The position numbers and the translations under genes were made by a program. A stretch of 43,952 nucleotides of DNA from Paracoccaceae bacterium (lineage in GTDB: Bacteria > Pseudomonadota > Alphaproteobacteria > Rhodobacterales > Rhodobacteraceae): positions 1-43,952 of the forward strand of contig NVUX02000079.1 of assembly GCA_002402045.2 (NCBI GenBank), in the 5' to 3' direction. The notes beneath the pieces are model-generated. The model saw only the letters and a list, made by a program, of their open reading frames with translations. It made no database searches and was not told the DNA's origin. Shown here piece after piece: positions 27,707 through 36,626 of this stretch. Positions within the stretch are counted from its first letter, which is position 1. The number at the start of each line of letters is the position of its first letter.

Positions 27707-29023
27707 ATGCGCAATTCCAGCTCTGAGAATGATACCGCGCCCGACACAGGGTTGGCGCATTTTCTACCGACACAAACCATCAGCTTTTCAGATAGCCACG
27801 GGGTGCATAGCTTCACCCTTTCCCCCGTCAAACGGCTCATGCTGGTTTTAGGCGGCGTTTCTCTGGCCATCTGGGGCGTAATTGCCACAATGACCGTGGT
27901 GCTTAATAGCTCGGCAGATACCCAAATGCGCCTGCGCTCAGCGGCCCTTACTATGGCCTATGAAAGCCGCCTCGAAGGGTTGCGCGAAGAGCGCACATTG
28001 CTGGTGGACCAGCTAGAAAGAACCACCGGGCGGATGCAAATTGCGCAATCTCAGCTTATGGCGCAACAAGAAAGCATTTTGCAAATTGGGGCCGAGCGCC
28101 AAGAGATGGACACCGAAATTGGCGCTATCCGGCACCAGCTAGAATCCGCATTGGTTGACCGCGATACCGCAGCGCAGCAAGCCAGCCGCCTAAACACCCA
28201 GCTTTCATCTTTGCAAGATTTGATGACCGAGCGCTTGGGCGGCCAGCAAGACGAAGTGGCGGTGGTGACATCAATAACGTCCGCTTTGGCAGATGCCGTT
28301 CAGGCCCGCGATATGGAGCAAGAAAAGGTTGAGGTGCTTCGCACGGAGCTAGACAGCCTTGAGCTTCAGCGCAACCTGAATGCCCAGCGGCAAGACCGGA
28401 TGCTAAACCAGTTGGAAGATGCGCTCACCGTGTCCATGGTGCCACTTTCCAATATGTTTGACGCCGCAGGGCTGGATGTGGACAGCCTGTTGGCCAATGT
28501 ACGGCAAAATTACTCGGGCACTGGCGGGCTCAGCAATGAGCGCGCTGAGGCGTTGCCTGAGTTTGACACCCGCGTTCAGGGTATTCTGGCCGGGCTTGAT
28601 GAACTGGCATCTCTTAATGCCGCGGCGTCCCGCATTCCGCTGGTGAATCCGGTGCATTCAGGCTATCGCCTTAGCAGCCGGTTTGGGCCTCGTGGCGGGC
28701 GGCTGCATAAGGGGTTGGATTTCGCATCCAGTCTAAATACCCCGATTTATGCGACAGCCGACGGCACCGTAAAGTTTTCCGGCACGCAAAGTGGCTATGG
28801 AAACGTGGTCGTGCTTGACCATGGGGGCGGATATGAGACATATTACGCCCATCTCAACCGACGGCTTGTGACCGTGGGACAAACAATATCTCGAGGCGAC
28901 AGAATTGCGCTGATGGGAAATACCGGTCGCTCGACCGGCGTGCATCTTCACTATGAAATCCGCAAGGATGGCGTTGCAGTTAACCCAATGACTTACATAA
29001 AGGCAGGACGAAATGTTTACTAA
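27707..29023 (+). CDS. M23-family metallopeptidase with membrane anchor and coiled coil
   Basis: The 438-residue protein has a cytoplasmic N-terminal tail, one membrane segment (about 44-66), a long coiled coil (about 80-250) and a C-terminal LytM/M23 domain. Zinc ligands visible are H334 and D338 (HKGLDFA), and the H413-L-H415 motif (VHLHYE). It probably cleaves peptidoglycan peptides in the periplasm or regulates other wall hydrolases. The N-terminal part resembles the domain found in Rhodobacterales M23 proteins (I recall it as DUF5930; unverified). The ATG at 27707 follows AAGG; an open frame extends to 27587. It overlaps the bactofilin gene by 11 bases. Confidence 0.88.
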   Translation: MRNSSSENDTAPDTGLAHFLPTQTISFSDSHGVHSFTLSPVKRLMLVLGGVSLAIWGVIATMTVVLNSSADTQMRLRSAALTMAYESRLEGLREERTLLVDQLERTTGRMQIAQSQLMAQQESILQIGAERQEMDTEIGAIRHQLESALVDRDTAAQQASRLNTQLSSLQDLMTERLGGQQDEVAVVTSITSALADAVQARDMEQEKVEVLRTELDSLELQRNLNAQRQDRMLNQLEDALTVSMVPLSNMFDAAGLDVDSLLANVRQNYSGTGGLSNERAEALPEFDTRVQGILAGLDELASLNAAASRIPLVNPVHSGYRLSSRFGPRGGRLHKGLDFASSLNTPIYATADGTVKFSGTQSGYGNVVVLDHGGGYETYYAHLNRRLVTVGQTISRGDRIALMGNTGRSTGVHLHYEIRKDGVAVNPMTYIKAGRNVY

Positions 29024-29468
29024 GAAAACCGACACCCCAAGCGCAGGCACCTCCAGCGCCACAAAACCAACAGCACCAGCAAAGCCTACAGGCACATCTT
29101 CAGCACCCGCTGCGGTTGCCAAGCCAAAGCCGTCGCCATCCGTGCTGTCATCTGACCTCACGGTTACAGGCAATCTTGTGACCTCGGGTGATATCCAGAT
29201 TGAGGGCACCGTGGAAGGCGATATCCGCGCCCACCTGCTGACCGTTGGCGAAGGCGCTACGGTAAAAGGCGAATGTGTAGCGGATGATGTGGTTGTAAAT
29301 GGCCGCGTTGTTGGCTGTGTGCGCGGAATTAAAGTGCGCCTTACCGCTTCGGCTCGGGTTGAGGGTGATATCATCCACAAAACCATCGCCATTGAAAGCG
29401 GTGCGCATTTTGAAGGCTCCGTAAAGCGCGAAGATGACCCGCTGTCCGGCAAGAAGAAAAGCAGCTAA
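29013..29468 (+). CDS. Bactofilin-family cytoskeletal protein
   Basis: This 151-residue polymer-forming protein has a low-complexity N-terminal tail rich in Ser, Thr, Pro and Ala (to about 45). The bactofilin beta-helix core (about 48-140) has repeats such as GDIQIEGTVEGDI. Bactofilins form nucleotide-independent filaments and localise cell-wall enzymes. The 11-base overlap with the M23 peptidase gene fits the known bactofilin-M23 pairing. The ATG follows AGGA. A strong terminator lies 25 bases after the stop. Confidence 0.92.
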   Translation: MFTKKTDTPSAGTSSATKPTAPAKPTGTSSAPAAVAKPKPSPSVLSSDLTVTGNLVTSGDIQIEGTVEGDIRAHLLTVGEGATVKGECVADDVVVNGRVVGCVRGIKVRLTASARVEGDIIHKTIAIESGAHFEGSVKREDDPLSGKKKSS

Positions 29469-29492
29469 GCGGCTGATAATAAATACAAAAGT

Positions 29493-29518
29493 CACCGCAT
29501 TTGCGGTGCCTTTTTTTT
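29493..29518 (+). terminator. bactofilin intrinsic terminator
   Basis: CACCGCA (29493-29499) pairs with TGCGGTG (29502-29508), and eight T residues begin at 29511. This is a classic rho-independent terminator. Confidence 0.85.
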
Positions 29519-29819
29519 GCTGGCAAGGTTTCAGGCCCGGCCAGAATGTTGGTAGCACGCTCAAAAACAGGTTTTCCACGTAAGGCTGTGCCTCAGGAAA
29601 CTCCAACCAACAAAGCCCCTATTTTGCATCAATAATTTCGATGGAATGCGTAACCTCGCCACAGCGGCGCCCTGTAGGAATTGCAGCCCGAGCAACCGCC
29701 AAGAGCGTTTCAAAGCCACGCTTGAAATATCCGCCCCAACGCGAACCAGTGATTGCGTTATTGCCATAAATTTGGTAGCTTGACCCACTATATGTTGTGG
29801 CCAGATAGGGTGAGTGACC
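29519..29819. other. gap upstream of gyrA
   Basis: About 300 bases without a confident gene. A minus-strand open frame (29619 to beyond 29813) has protein-like composition (a GSRWGGYFKRGFETL stretch) but runs into the gyrA start without an initiation signal, and an overlapping 86-codon minus frame exists. TTGACC at 29780 with a poor -10 is the only promoter-like hint for gyrA. Confidence 0.4.
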
Positions 29820-32528
29820 ATGAGCGATAAAGACGATAAAAAAGACGGCGAAGAGCCATCGAAATACGTTTATGACGGGCCGCGCATTGCCATCGTCGAG
29901 GAGATGAAAACCTCCTATCTCGATTATGCGATGAGCGTGATCGTTAGTCGCGCCATCCCTGATTTGCGTGATGGCTTGAAGCCTGTTCACCGGCGTATTT
30001 TATACGCGATGGACGAAGCCGGCAATACTCATGACAAATCCTACCGCAAAGCCGCCCGTGCTGTTGCGGATACCATGGGTAAATACCACCCGCATGGCGA
30101 TGCCTCGATCTATGATGCGCTCGTGCGGATGACCCAAGATTTCTCGATGTCGGTGCCCCTAATTGACGGCCAAGGCAACTTTGGCTCTATGGACGGTGAT
30201 AAGGCGGCCGCGTTTCGCTATACAGAAGCCCGACTGGAAAAGGTCGCAAAGTTTCTGACCTCTGATCTTGATAAAGACACCGTTGATTTTCAGGACAACT
30301 ACGACGGCAAAGACCGCGAGCCAAGCGTGCTCCCTGCCCGCTTCCCCAATATGCTGGTAAACGGCGCGGGCGGCATTGCTGTGGGCATGGCGACCAATAT
30401 TCCACCGCATAACCTCGGCGAAATCATCAACGGCACCTTGGCCTTGATGGAAAATCCGGACATGACGATTGATGACCTGATCGAGTTCATCCCCGCGCCA
30501 GATTTCCCCACAGGAGCCATTATTTTGGGCCGTGAAGGCGCGCATAAAGCTTACCATGAGGGGCGCGGCTCCGTTATTATGCGGTCAAAAACCAGCGTTG
30601 AGGAAATCCGCAAGGACCGCTATGCGATTATTGTTTCGGAAATCCCATATCAGGTTAACAAATCGACGATGATCGAAAAGATCGCCGAGCTGGCGCGCGA
30701 TAAAAAGATCGAGGGCATTGCCCACGTTCAAGACGAGAGTGATCGTTTTGGCGTGCGGGTGGTGATCGAGCTTAAGCGCGATGCCACTGCCGAGGTGGTG
30801 CTAAACCAGCTCTTCCGCTACACCCCGCTGCAAACCTCGTTTGGTTGCAACATGCTGGCGCTAAATGCTGGACGGCCTGAAACCTTAACTTTGAAGAAAT
30901 TCCTCAGCGAATTCATTAAGTTCCGTGAAGAAGTTGTAGCGCGTCGTACCGCATTTGAGCTTCGCAAAGCCCGTGACCGTAGCCACATTTTATGTGGCCT
31001 CGCTGTGGCCGTTTCCAACGTGGACGAGATCGTCGCGACCATTCGCGCCTCGGCCAACCCTGCGGAGGCCCGCGAAAAGCTGATGATCCGCCGCTGGCCG
31101 GCGCAAGATATCGCCAGCTATATCCAGCTGATCGACGACCCAAGCCACAGAATGAACGAAGACGGCACCTATTTCTTGTCAGAAACCCAAGCGCGCGCCA
31201 TTCTGGAGCTGCGGCTCCAGCGGCTCACCGCCATGGGCGTTAAAGAGGTCACTGAAGAACTTGTGGCACTGGCTGGCATGATCAAGGATTACCTCGAAAT
31301 CCTGCGTTCGCGTAAGCGGATCATGGCGATAATCTCTGACGAGCTGATCGAAGTGCGGGATATGTTTGCCAAGCCCCGCCGCTCTCAAATCGTGGAATTC
31401 GCCGCCAATATGGACGAAGAAGACCTGATTGAGCGGGAGGACATGGTGGTGACCGTGACCAACTCGGGCTACATTAAACGCACCCCTCTTGAGGAATTCC
31501 GTGAGCAAAAGCGCGGCGGCAAGGGCCTGCAGGGCATGAACACCAAAGACGAGGATTTTGTGACAACGCTGTTTGTCGCCAATACCCACACACCGCTCTT
31601 GGTCTTCACCTCCGAGGGTATGGTTTATAAGCTGAAAACCTGGAAACTGCCGCGTGGCGGGCGCAATGCGCGGGGCAAGGCGATTGTAAATATCCTGCCC
31701 ATTCCGCAGGGCGTTAGCATTGCGGCCATTATGCCGGTGGACCGTGCCGAGGAAGAATGGGCCGATCTGCAAATCGTATTTGCGACCAATACCGGCGGCG
31801 TGCGCCGTAACGCCCTTTCAGACTTCACCAATGTGATGCGCAACGGCAAAATTGCCATGAAGCTGGAAGAGAATATGCGCCTTATAAAAGCGCAAATATG
31901 CAATGAAGACAATGACTTCATGCTGACAACAGCGCAGGGTAAGGCCATTAGATTCCCGGTAACGGATGTTCGGGTATTTAAAGGTCGTGATAGCACCGGT
32001 GTGCGCGGGATCAGGCTCGCCGAGGGTGACGAGGTTGTTAGCATGTCCATCTTGCGCCACGTAGAAGCCACGCCGGATGAGCGCAGTGCGTATTTCAAAA
32101 TGCGCAAGGCGGTTACGGGCGAAGACGGGGCTGAGATCGAGAATGTTGACAGCACTATTTCCCCAGAGCGCTACGCTGAACTTTCAGCTCTGGAAGAGTG
32201 GATCTTGACCATCACCTCCGGCGGCTTCGGCAAGCGCTCTTCCGCGCTGGAATACCGGATTGCGGGCCGTGGCGGCCTCGGCATTGCGGCGGCCAATCTA
32301 GGGCGGCGCGGCGATACCATTATCGCCAGCTTCCCCGTGGAGGAAGATGACCAAATCATGCTGGCCACAAATTCAGGCCAAAGCATTCGCTGCCCAGTGG
32401 CAGGCATTTCCCGCCAAAGCCGCAGCTCTTCGGGTGTGACGGTGTTTAAAACAGCCAAAGGCGAAGAAGTGGTTTCGGTGGCGTGGATTGCTGATCAGGG
32501 CGAGGAAGACGGCGCTGAGGATGAGTGA
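29820..32528 (+). CDS. gyrA: DNA gyrase subunit A
   Basis: This 902-residue subunit of type II topoisomerase breaks and rejoins DNA to introduce negative supercoils. The active-site tyrosine is Y134 in FRYTEARL. The quinolone region reads [10 protein letters not shown], so the residue matching E. coli S83 is A95 and the one matching D87 is D99. The GyrA box QKRGGKG (about 563-569) opens the C-terminal beta-pinwheel that wraps DNA. I use the ATG at 29820 (AGGGTGAG upstream); a GTG two codons earlier is in frame. The gene converges on coaD, with an inverted repeat between them. Confidence 0.97.
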   Translation: MSDKDDKKDGEEPSKYVYDGPRIAIVEEMKTSYLDYAMSVIVSRAIPDLRDGLKPVHRRILYAMDEAGNTHDKSYRKAARAVADTMGKYHPHGDASIYDALVRMTQDFSMSVPLIDGQGNFGSMDGDKAAAFRYTEARLEKVAKFLTSDLDKDTVDFQDNYDGKDREPSVLPARFPNMLVNGAGGIAVGMATNIPPHNLGEIINGTLALMENPDMTIDDLIEFIPAPDFPTGAIILGREGAHKAYHEGRGSVIMRSKTSVEEIRKDRYAIIVSEIPYQVNKSTMIEKIAELARDKKIEGIAHVQDESDRFGVRVVIELKRDATAEVVLNQLFRYTPLQTSFGCNMLALNAGRPETLTLKKFLSEFIKFREEVVARRTAFELRKARDRSHILCGLAVAVSNVDEIVATIRASANPAEAREKLMIRRWPAQDIASYIQLIDDPSHRMNEDGTYFLSETQARAILELRLQRLTAMGVKEVTEELVALAGMIKDYLEILRSRKRIMAIISDELIEVRDMFAKPRRSQIVEFAANMDEEDLIEREDMVVTVTNSGYIKRTPLEEFREQKRGGKGLQGMNTKDEDFVTTLFVANTHTPLLVFTSEGMVYKLKTWKLPRGGRNARGKAIVNILPIPQGVSIAAIMPVDRAEEEWADLQIVFATNTGGVRRNALSDFTNVMRNGKIAMKLEENMRLIKAQICNEDNDFMLTTAQGKAIRFPVTDVRVFKGRDSTGVRGIRLAEGDEVVSMSILRHVEATPDERSAYFKMRKAVTGEDGAEIENVDSTISPERYAELSALEEWILTITSGGFGKRSSALEYRIAGRGGLGIAAANLGRRGDTIIASFPVEEDDQIMLATNSGQSIRCPVAGISRQSRSSSGVTVFKTAKGEEVVSVAWIADQGEEDGAEDE

Positions 32529-32564
32529 TCTTTCGGCCTATCGCCCCTTCACCGCAGTTCTTGA

Positions 32565-32596
32565 TGGCCATTTTTCACCTTAAGGAAAAATGGCCA
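32565..32596 (+). terminator. inverted repeat after gyrA
   Basis: TGGCCATTTTTC (32565-32576) and GAAAAATGGCCA (32585-32596) form a 12-bp stem with an 8-base loop, about 36 bases after the gyrA stop. It is symmetrical and may end transcription from both sides. Confidence 0.55.
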
Positions 32597-32615
32597 AAGA
32601 AACCCTAGACCTCAT

Positions 32616-32635
32616 GCGCCGCTAAGTTGCGGCGC
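32616..32635 (-). terminator. hairpin downstream of coaD
   Basis: GCGCCGC (32616-32622) and GCGGCGC (32629-32635) form a 7-bp GC stem 21 bases past the coaD stop on the minus strand. The following sequence has only a loose T-rich stretch. Confidence 0.4.
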
Positions 32636-32656
32636 TTGAGGGAATTACGAAAAACG

Positions 32657-33154
32657 TTAGCCCTTCCCGAGCTTCGCCTTTAGGGCGGCTTCCACCCTAG
32701 GTGTCACGAATTTCGAGACATTACCATCAAGCCGCGCGATCTCTTTCACCAGCTTAGAGGCAATCGCTTGGTGCTGGGCTTCGGCCATTAGAAACACGGT
32801 TTCTATCTGGTCGTTCATCGCACGGTTCATGCCAACCATCTGATATTCATACTCAAAATCAGCCACAGCCCGCAGGCCACGGATAATCATGCTGGCCCCA
32901 ACCTCTTGTGCACAATGGATAAGCAGGTTCTCAAACGGGTGGGTAATGATTTCAACGCCACAAGCCGCAGAAATTTCTAAGCACTCCGCTTCAATCGCAG
33001 CAACCCGCTCCTCAAGGCTAAAAAGCGGCCCTTTGTCTCGGTTGATCGCCACGCCGATCACCAGTTTATCAACCAGCGAGCAGGCCCGCTTGATGATATC
33101 CAAGTGCCCAACAGTAACGGGGTCAAATGTCCCCGGATAAAGCCCTACGCGCAT
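32657..33154 (-). CDS. coaD: Pantetheine-phosphate adenylyltransferase
   Basis: This 165-residue enzyme transfers AMP from ATP to 4'-phosphopantetheine, the penultimate step of coenzyme A synthesis. It has the nucleotidyltransferase motif GTFDPVTVGH (TxGH at about 14-17), the IIRGLRAVADFEYE segment and the C-terminal SKLVKEIARL. The ATG at 33154 has GGAGG five bases upstream; the in-frame GTG at 33160 would abut that element. It converges on gyrA. Confidence 0.96.
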   Translation of the reverse strand: MRVGLYPGTFDPVTVGHLDIIKRACSLVDKLVIGVAINRDKGPLFSLEERVAAIEAECLEISAACGVEIITHPFENLLIHCAQEVGASMIIRGLRAVADFEYEYQMVGMNRAMNDQIETVFLMAEAQHQAIASKLVKEIARLDGNVSKFVTPRVEAALKAKLGKG

Positions 33155-33232
33155 AGTCACCTCCGCATTTATGCTGCACTTGCGAACAGTTGCGCAGAAA
33201 CGACCTTCAGGTCAATCATAAAAATGTCATAC

Positions 33233-33670
33233 TTACACTTTTCCGTGCAGCATATCGGTGAGCGCCGAGTTTTCCTGCTCAATCAGCTCAATCCGCGCCT
33301 TAACCACGTCGCCAATAGAAACCACGCCCACAAGCTTGCCATCATTCACCACCGGCATGTGCCGAAACCGCCCCTTGCTCATTTTGGCCATCAGCGAAAT
33401 AACGCTATCACTTAGTTGCGCGGCCACAACGGTTTTGGTCATCAAATCACGGGTGCAATTGCTCATGCAACCAACCCCGTTTTTGCCGATTTCCCGCACG
33501 ATATCGCGCTCCGAAAGAATACCATCCACCCGCTCACCATCTTCCGAAACAATAAGCGCCCCGATCCGGTGTTCTGAAAGCATCTCGGCGGCCTTTTCAA
33601 TGGTATCCCCCGGTTTGATTGTCAAAATATTGTTTACCGGTTTGGCCTGTAGCATCTGGCTAACATTCAT
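33233..33670 (-). CDS. CBS domain-containing protein
   Basis: The 145-residue protein is two tandem CBS domains (about 8-63 and 75-130), with the typical GILSERDIVR and GVVSIGDVVK motifs. CBS pairs sense adenine nucleotides or SAM. With no other domain it is probably a stand-alone regulator of unknown target. It starts at the ATG at 33670 with GGAG upstream. It is divergent from mmsA across 196 bases that contain two palindromes. Confidence 0.9.
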   Translation of the reverse strand: MNVSQMLQAKPVNNILTIKPGDTIEKAAEMLSEHRIGALIVSEDGERVDGILSERDIVREIGKNGVGCMSNCTRDLMTKTVVAAQLSDSVISLMAKMSKGRFRHMPVVNDGKLVGVVSIGDVVKARIELIEQENSALTDMLHGKV

Positions 33671-33784
33671 CACATGTCTCCTATGGGTTGGGTCTATTTT
33701 AAGTGTGCAAGCATAGTCTCAATCTGTCAAGTTTTCGTCGGCACGGCTGGCCCTAATTTCCGCGCGCATTGGACTTAAATAAAC

Positions 33785-33836
33785 TGACCATCTGGTCATA
33801 TGTTTCCCTTCCCCTTTACCCTTACACAGATGTAAG
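33785..33836 (+). promoter_or_regulatory. two operator-like palindromes upstream of mmsA
   Basis: TGACCA-TC-TGGTCA (33785-33798) and CTTACA-CAGA-TGTAAG (33821-33836) are perfect inverted repeats 22 bases apart, ending 30 bases before the mmsA ATG. Their form fits TetR- or GntR-type operators; the regulator is not in the window. Confidence 0.5.
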
Positions 33837-33866
33837 CTGCGCCCAGATACTAATGGAGGAAATCTG

Positions 33867-35366
33867 ATGCACGAGATTAAACACTACCTGAATGGTGAAC
33901 AAGTTGCCGGCACGTCTGGCCGCTTCGCCGATGTTTACAACCCAGCCACTGGTGATGTGATCGCCAAGGTGCCGTTGGCCTCGAAAGACGAGATGGACCA
34001 AGCTGTGAAATTCGCTGCGGCTGCACAGCCAGCTTGGGGCGCCATGAACCCACAAAAGCGCGCACGCGTAATGATGAAAATGGTCGCACTCCTACACCGT
34101 GATATGGACAAGCTCGCCGAAGCGCTTTCCATCGAGCACGGCAAAACCTTGCCAGATGCCAAGGGTGACATTATCCGTGGCCTTGAAGTGGTGGAATATT
34201 GCGTAGGTGCGCCGCAGCTTCTGAAGGGCGAATATACCGACGGCGCAGGCCCCGGCATTGACATGTATTCCATGAAGCAGCCTTTGGGTGTAACCGCGGG
34301 CGTAACCCCGTTTAACTTCCCGGCGATGATCCCGATGTGGATGTTTGCCCCGGCACTGGCCGCTGGCAACGCCTTCATCCTGAAGCCTTCCGAGCGCAAC
34401 CCGACTGTGCCAATTATGCTCACCGAGCTGTTCGAAGAAGCTGGCCTGCCCAAGGGTATTTTGCAAATTGTGAACGGCGATAAAGAAGCCGTGGATGCGA
34501 TTATCGAGCACCCGACCATCCAGTCCATCGGCTTTGTTGGCTCTACGCCTATTGCTGAGTACATTTATGCGGGCGGCTGTGCTGCTGGCAAACGTGTGCA
34601 AGCCTTTGGTGGCGCGAAAAACCACGCCATCATCATGCCCGACGCGGATATGGACCAAGTGGTCGACGCGCTTATCGGCGCTGGTTACGGCGCTGCTGGC
34701 GAACGCTGCATGGCGATCTCGGTGGCTGTGCCTGTGGGCAAAGATACCGCTGACCGCCTGATCGCAGCACTTGCACCACGGGTAGAAAGCCTCAAAATCG
34801 GCCCATATACAGCTGAAGATGATGTTGATTTTGGTCCGGTTATCACCCCTGAAGCCAAGCGCAAAATTCTTGGCTTGGTGGATAGCGGTGTTGAGCAAGG
34901 CGCAAACCTTGTGGTCGATGGTCGTGGTTTCAGCCTGCAAGGCTATGAAAACGGTAACTTTGTTGGCGCGTGTTTGTTTGACAACGTCACCACTGATATG
35001 GACATCTACAAAACCGAAATCTTCGGCCCAGTTCTCTGCACCGTGCGTGCCGAGAACTATGAAGAAGCTTTGGCAATGACAATGGATCACGAATACGGCA
35101 ACGGCACCGCGATCTTCACCCGCGATGGCGACACCGCGCGTGATTTCGCTAGCCGGATCAATGTGGGCATGGTTGGCATTAACGTGCCTATCCCTGTGCC
35201 ATTGGCTTACCACACCTTTGGCGGCTGGAAAAAGTCGGCGTTTGGTGATTTGAACCAGCACGGCCCAGATGCGTTTAAGTTCTATACCCGCACCAAAACC
35301 GTGACGTCGCGTTGGCCATCAGGCACCAAAGAAGGCGCGGAATTCAGCATTCCGACAATGGAATAG
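33867..35366 (+). CDS. mmsA: CoA-acylating methylmalonate-semialdehyde dehydrogenase
   Basis: This 499-residue enzyme of the aldehyde dehydrogenase superfamily converts (methyl)malonate semialdehyde plus CoA and NAD to propionyl- or acetyl-CoA with CO2 release, in valine, thymine and myo-inositol degradation. Motifs include TPFNFPAMIPMWMF, FVGSTPIAEYIY and the catalytic C281 in GERCMA. The usual ALDH general-base Glu is replaced by the FGGAKNH stretch, typical of MmsA. The ATG follows GGAGG. It probably forms a single-gene transcript controlled by the upstream palindromes and is closed by a strong terminator. Confidence 0.96.
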   Translation: MHEIKHYLNGEQVAGTSGRFADVYNPATGDVIAKVPLASKDEMDQAVKFAAAAQPAWGAMNPQKRARVMMKMVALLHRDMDKLAEALSIEHGKTLPDAKGDIIRGLEVVEYCVGAPQLLKGEYTDGAGPGIDMYSMKQPLGVTAGVTPFNFPAMIPMWMFAPALAAGNAFILKPSERNPTVPIMLTELFEEAGLPKGILQIVNGDKEAVDAIIEHPTIQSIGFVGSTPIAEYIYAGGCAAGKRVQAFGGAKNHAIIMPDADMDQVVDALIGAGYGAAGERCMAISVAVPVGKDTADRLIAALAPRVESLKIGPYTAEDDVDFGPVITPEAKRKILGLVDSGVEQGANLVVDGRGFSLQGYENGNFVGACLFDNVTTDMDIYKTEIFGPVLCTVRAENYEEALAMTMDHEYGNGTAIFTRDGDTARDFASRINVGMVGINVPIPVPLAYHTFGGWKKSAFGDLNQHGPDAFKFYTRTKTVTSRWPSGTKEGAEFSIPTME

Positions 35367-35373
35367 AAAGTTC

Positions 35374-35405
35374 AAAAGGCCCCGCATTAAGCGGGGCCTT
35401 TTTTT
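35374..35405 (+). terminator. mmsA intrinsic terminator
   Basis: AAAAGGCCCCGC (from 35374) pairs with GCGGGGCCTTTT around ATTAA and continues into a T run to 35405, just after the mmsA stop. Confidence 0.9.
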
Positions 35406-35442
35406 AAGGCGGCGTACCATCAGTTGATTATATGAGGTCACA

Positions 35443-36024
35443 ATGCATACCGAATCTCAAATGCTAACCGCAAAATACACGTGGAGTCGGGCAGACAGAA
35501 CGGCCCATCGAAAGGCAACAGAGTTTCACAGATCCATTTTTGCCCCGATGACTTTCACGCAAAAAACAATACAATTTGGCTGGGTCGCCCTTTTGGGTCT
35601 AGGAACCATGTTTTTAGCACTCGCGTTTGTCGACAACGAGCAATTTTTCCATACTTTCTTCGGAGACAATTATTCTGTTTTTCGAAAACTGCTAAAAAAG
35701 GAGATACTGATTTCCTCATGGATAATAACCATAGCTGCCATTTTTCTGAACGGAGTATTATATAGATCAATCATGGGTAGCTTCTTTAATATTTCCAAAG
35801 ATATCGAGTATTCATTGGAAATGACCAGTGAAGCAATTTCACAGAATTCAGAGCAGGGGCCGCAGAAGATTTTGTGGCATAGCAAAACCGGCACCCGCAT
35901 ATGGAAAAACTGGTTATTTGTGGCAACCCCGTCTCACTCATTCGTCATCCCCATCGAAACGATGAATATGCCTGCTCAGGATGCGATTGCACTCCTTCAA
36001 TCTTGGAGCAAAACGTCTGGCTAA
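35443..36024 (+). CDS. YcxB-like two-transmembrane protein
   Basis: The 193-residue protein has a soluble N-terminal part, two membrane segments (about 43-63 and 89-110) and a C-terminal domain with WKNWLFVATPSHSFVIPIETM. The pattern of two membrane helices followed by a domain ending in a bulky residue-then-IPI strand is that of YcxB-family proteins, whose function is unknown. The match is by pattern only. It converges on the Lrp-type regulator with a four-base overlap. Base composition is more AT-rich than its neighbours, a hint of separate ancestry. Confidence 0.6.
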   Translation: MHTESQMLTAKYTWSRADRTAHRKATEFHRSIFAPMTFTQKTIQFGWVALLGLGTMFLALAFVDNEQFFHTFFGDNYSVFRKLLKKEILISSWIITIAAIFLNGVLYRSIMGSFFNISKDIEYSLEMTSEAISQNSEQGPQKILWHSKTGTRIWKNWLFVATPSHSFVIPIETMNMPAQDAIALLQSWSKTSG

Positions 36025-36482
36025 ATCGGCAGCGCCGTTGTTTTAAACACCGTGCGCAAAGCAAAGCTGCTTTGCATTTGTGCCACGCCGGGTAGCCGCG
36101 CCAGATATTGCTTGTGAATCCGCGCAAAATCGTCTGTGTCTTGCGCCACGACCTTTAGCAAATAATCCGCCGCACCCGCCATTAAATGGCATTCCAGCAC
36201 GTCGGGTATCAGCGCCACTTGCCGCTCAAAGGCTTCCAAAATCTCTTCGGCTTGGCCCTTGAGGGTGATCTCTACAAACACGGTAGCCCGCTTATCAACC
36301 GCCCGCGGATTAAGCAGCGCCACGTAATTTCGGATAACCCCTTCGCGCTCCAACCGCTGCACACGGCGGTGGCAGGCCGAGGGCGAAAGCGCCACGCTTT
36401 CAGCCAAATCCGCATTCGACATCCGCCCATTATTTTGCAGAGCCTTCAAAAGCTTGATATCCAGCGCATCCATTCGTGCCAT
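36021..36482 (-). CDS. Lrp/AsnC-family transcriptional regulator
   Basis: This 153-residue regulator has an N-terminal winged helix-turn-helix (about 5-55, MDALDIKLLKALQNNGRMSN start) and a C-terminal RAM ligand-binding domain (about 65-150). It is divergent from alanine dehydrogenase with about 145 bases between starts, so it is likely the alanine-responsive activator AldR of that gene. The ATG at 36482 follows GGGGA by about eight bases; GTG at 36497 is an alternative. The 3' end meets the YcxB-like gene. Confidence 0.88.
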   Translation of the reverse strand: MARMDALDIKLLKALQNNGRMSNADLAESVALSPSACHRRVQRLEREGVIRNYVALLNPRAVDKRATVFVEITLKGQAEEILEAFERQVALIPDVLECHLMAGAADYLLKVVAQDTDDFARIHKQYLARLPGVAQMQSSFALRTVFKTTALPI

Positions 36483-36626
36483 TGCAACATTCCCCACATT
36501 TTAGGCCACTTTATCGCAGGTTATATCAAACGTTCGGCAGTGCACAACAGATATTTGCAAAGCAATTCGGAAATGAGGGGCGCAGAAGGGGGTAATATTT
36601 CAACAAGGCCCAAAGGAGATTCCCAC
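36483..36626. promoter_or_regulatory. divergent control region of the Lrp-type gene and ald
   Basis: This 144-bp AT-rich region between the two divergent starts holds two TTCGG sites 33 bases apart (36533 and 36566). A TAATAT box at about 36592 could be the ald -10. It is a probable binding site for the adjacent regulator. Confidence 0.45.

Noticed and set aside
29780-29808. gyrA promoter TTGACC with AGATAG
   Set aside because: The -10 is poor, and transcription would start at or beyond the start codon. No better alternative was found.
29561-29821. 86-codon minus-strand frame starting opposite the gyrA ATG
   Set aside because: It has no Shine-Dalgarno, its ATG lies opposite the gyrA start, and its composition is less protein-like than the competing minus frame noted in the findings.
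34092-35261. 389-codon open frame antisense to mmsA
   Set aside because: The mmsA frame is a full-length, highly conserved dehydrogenase. The antisense frame is a by-product of its strongly biased codons and is rich in His and Arg without a pattern.
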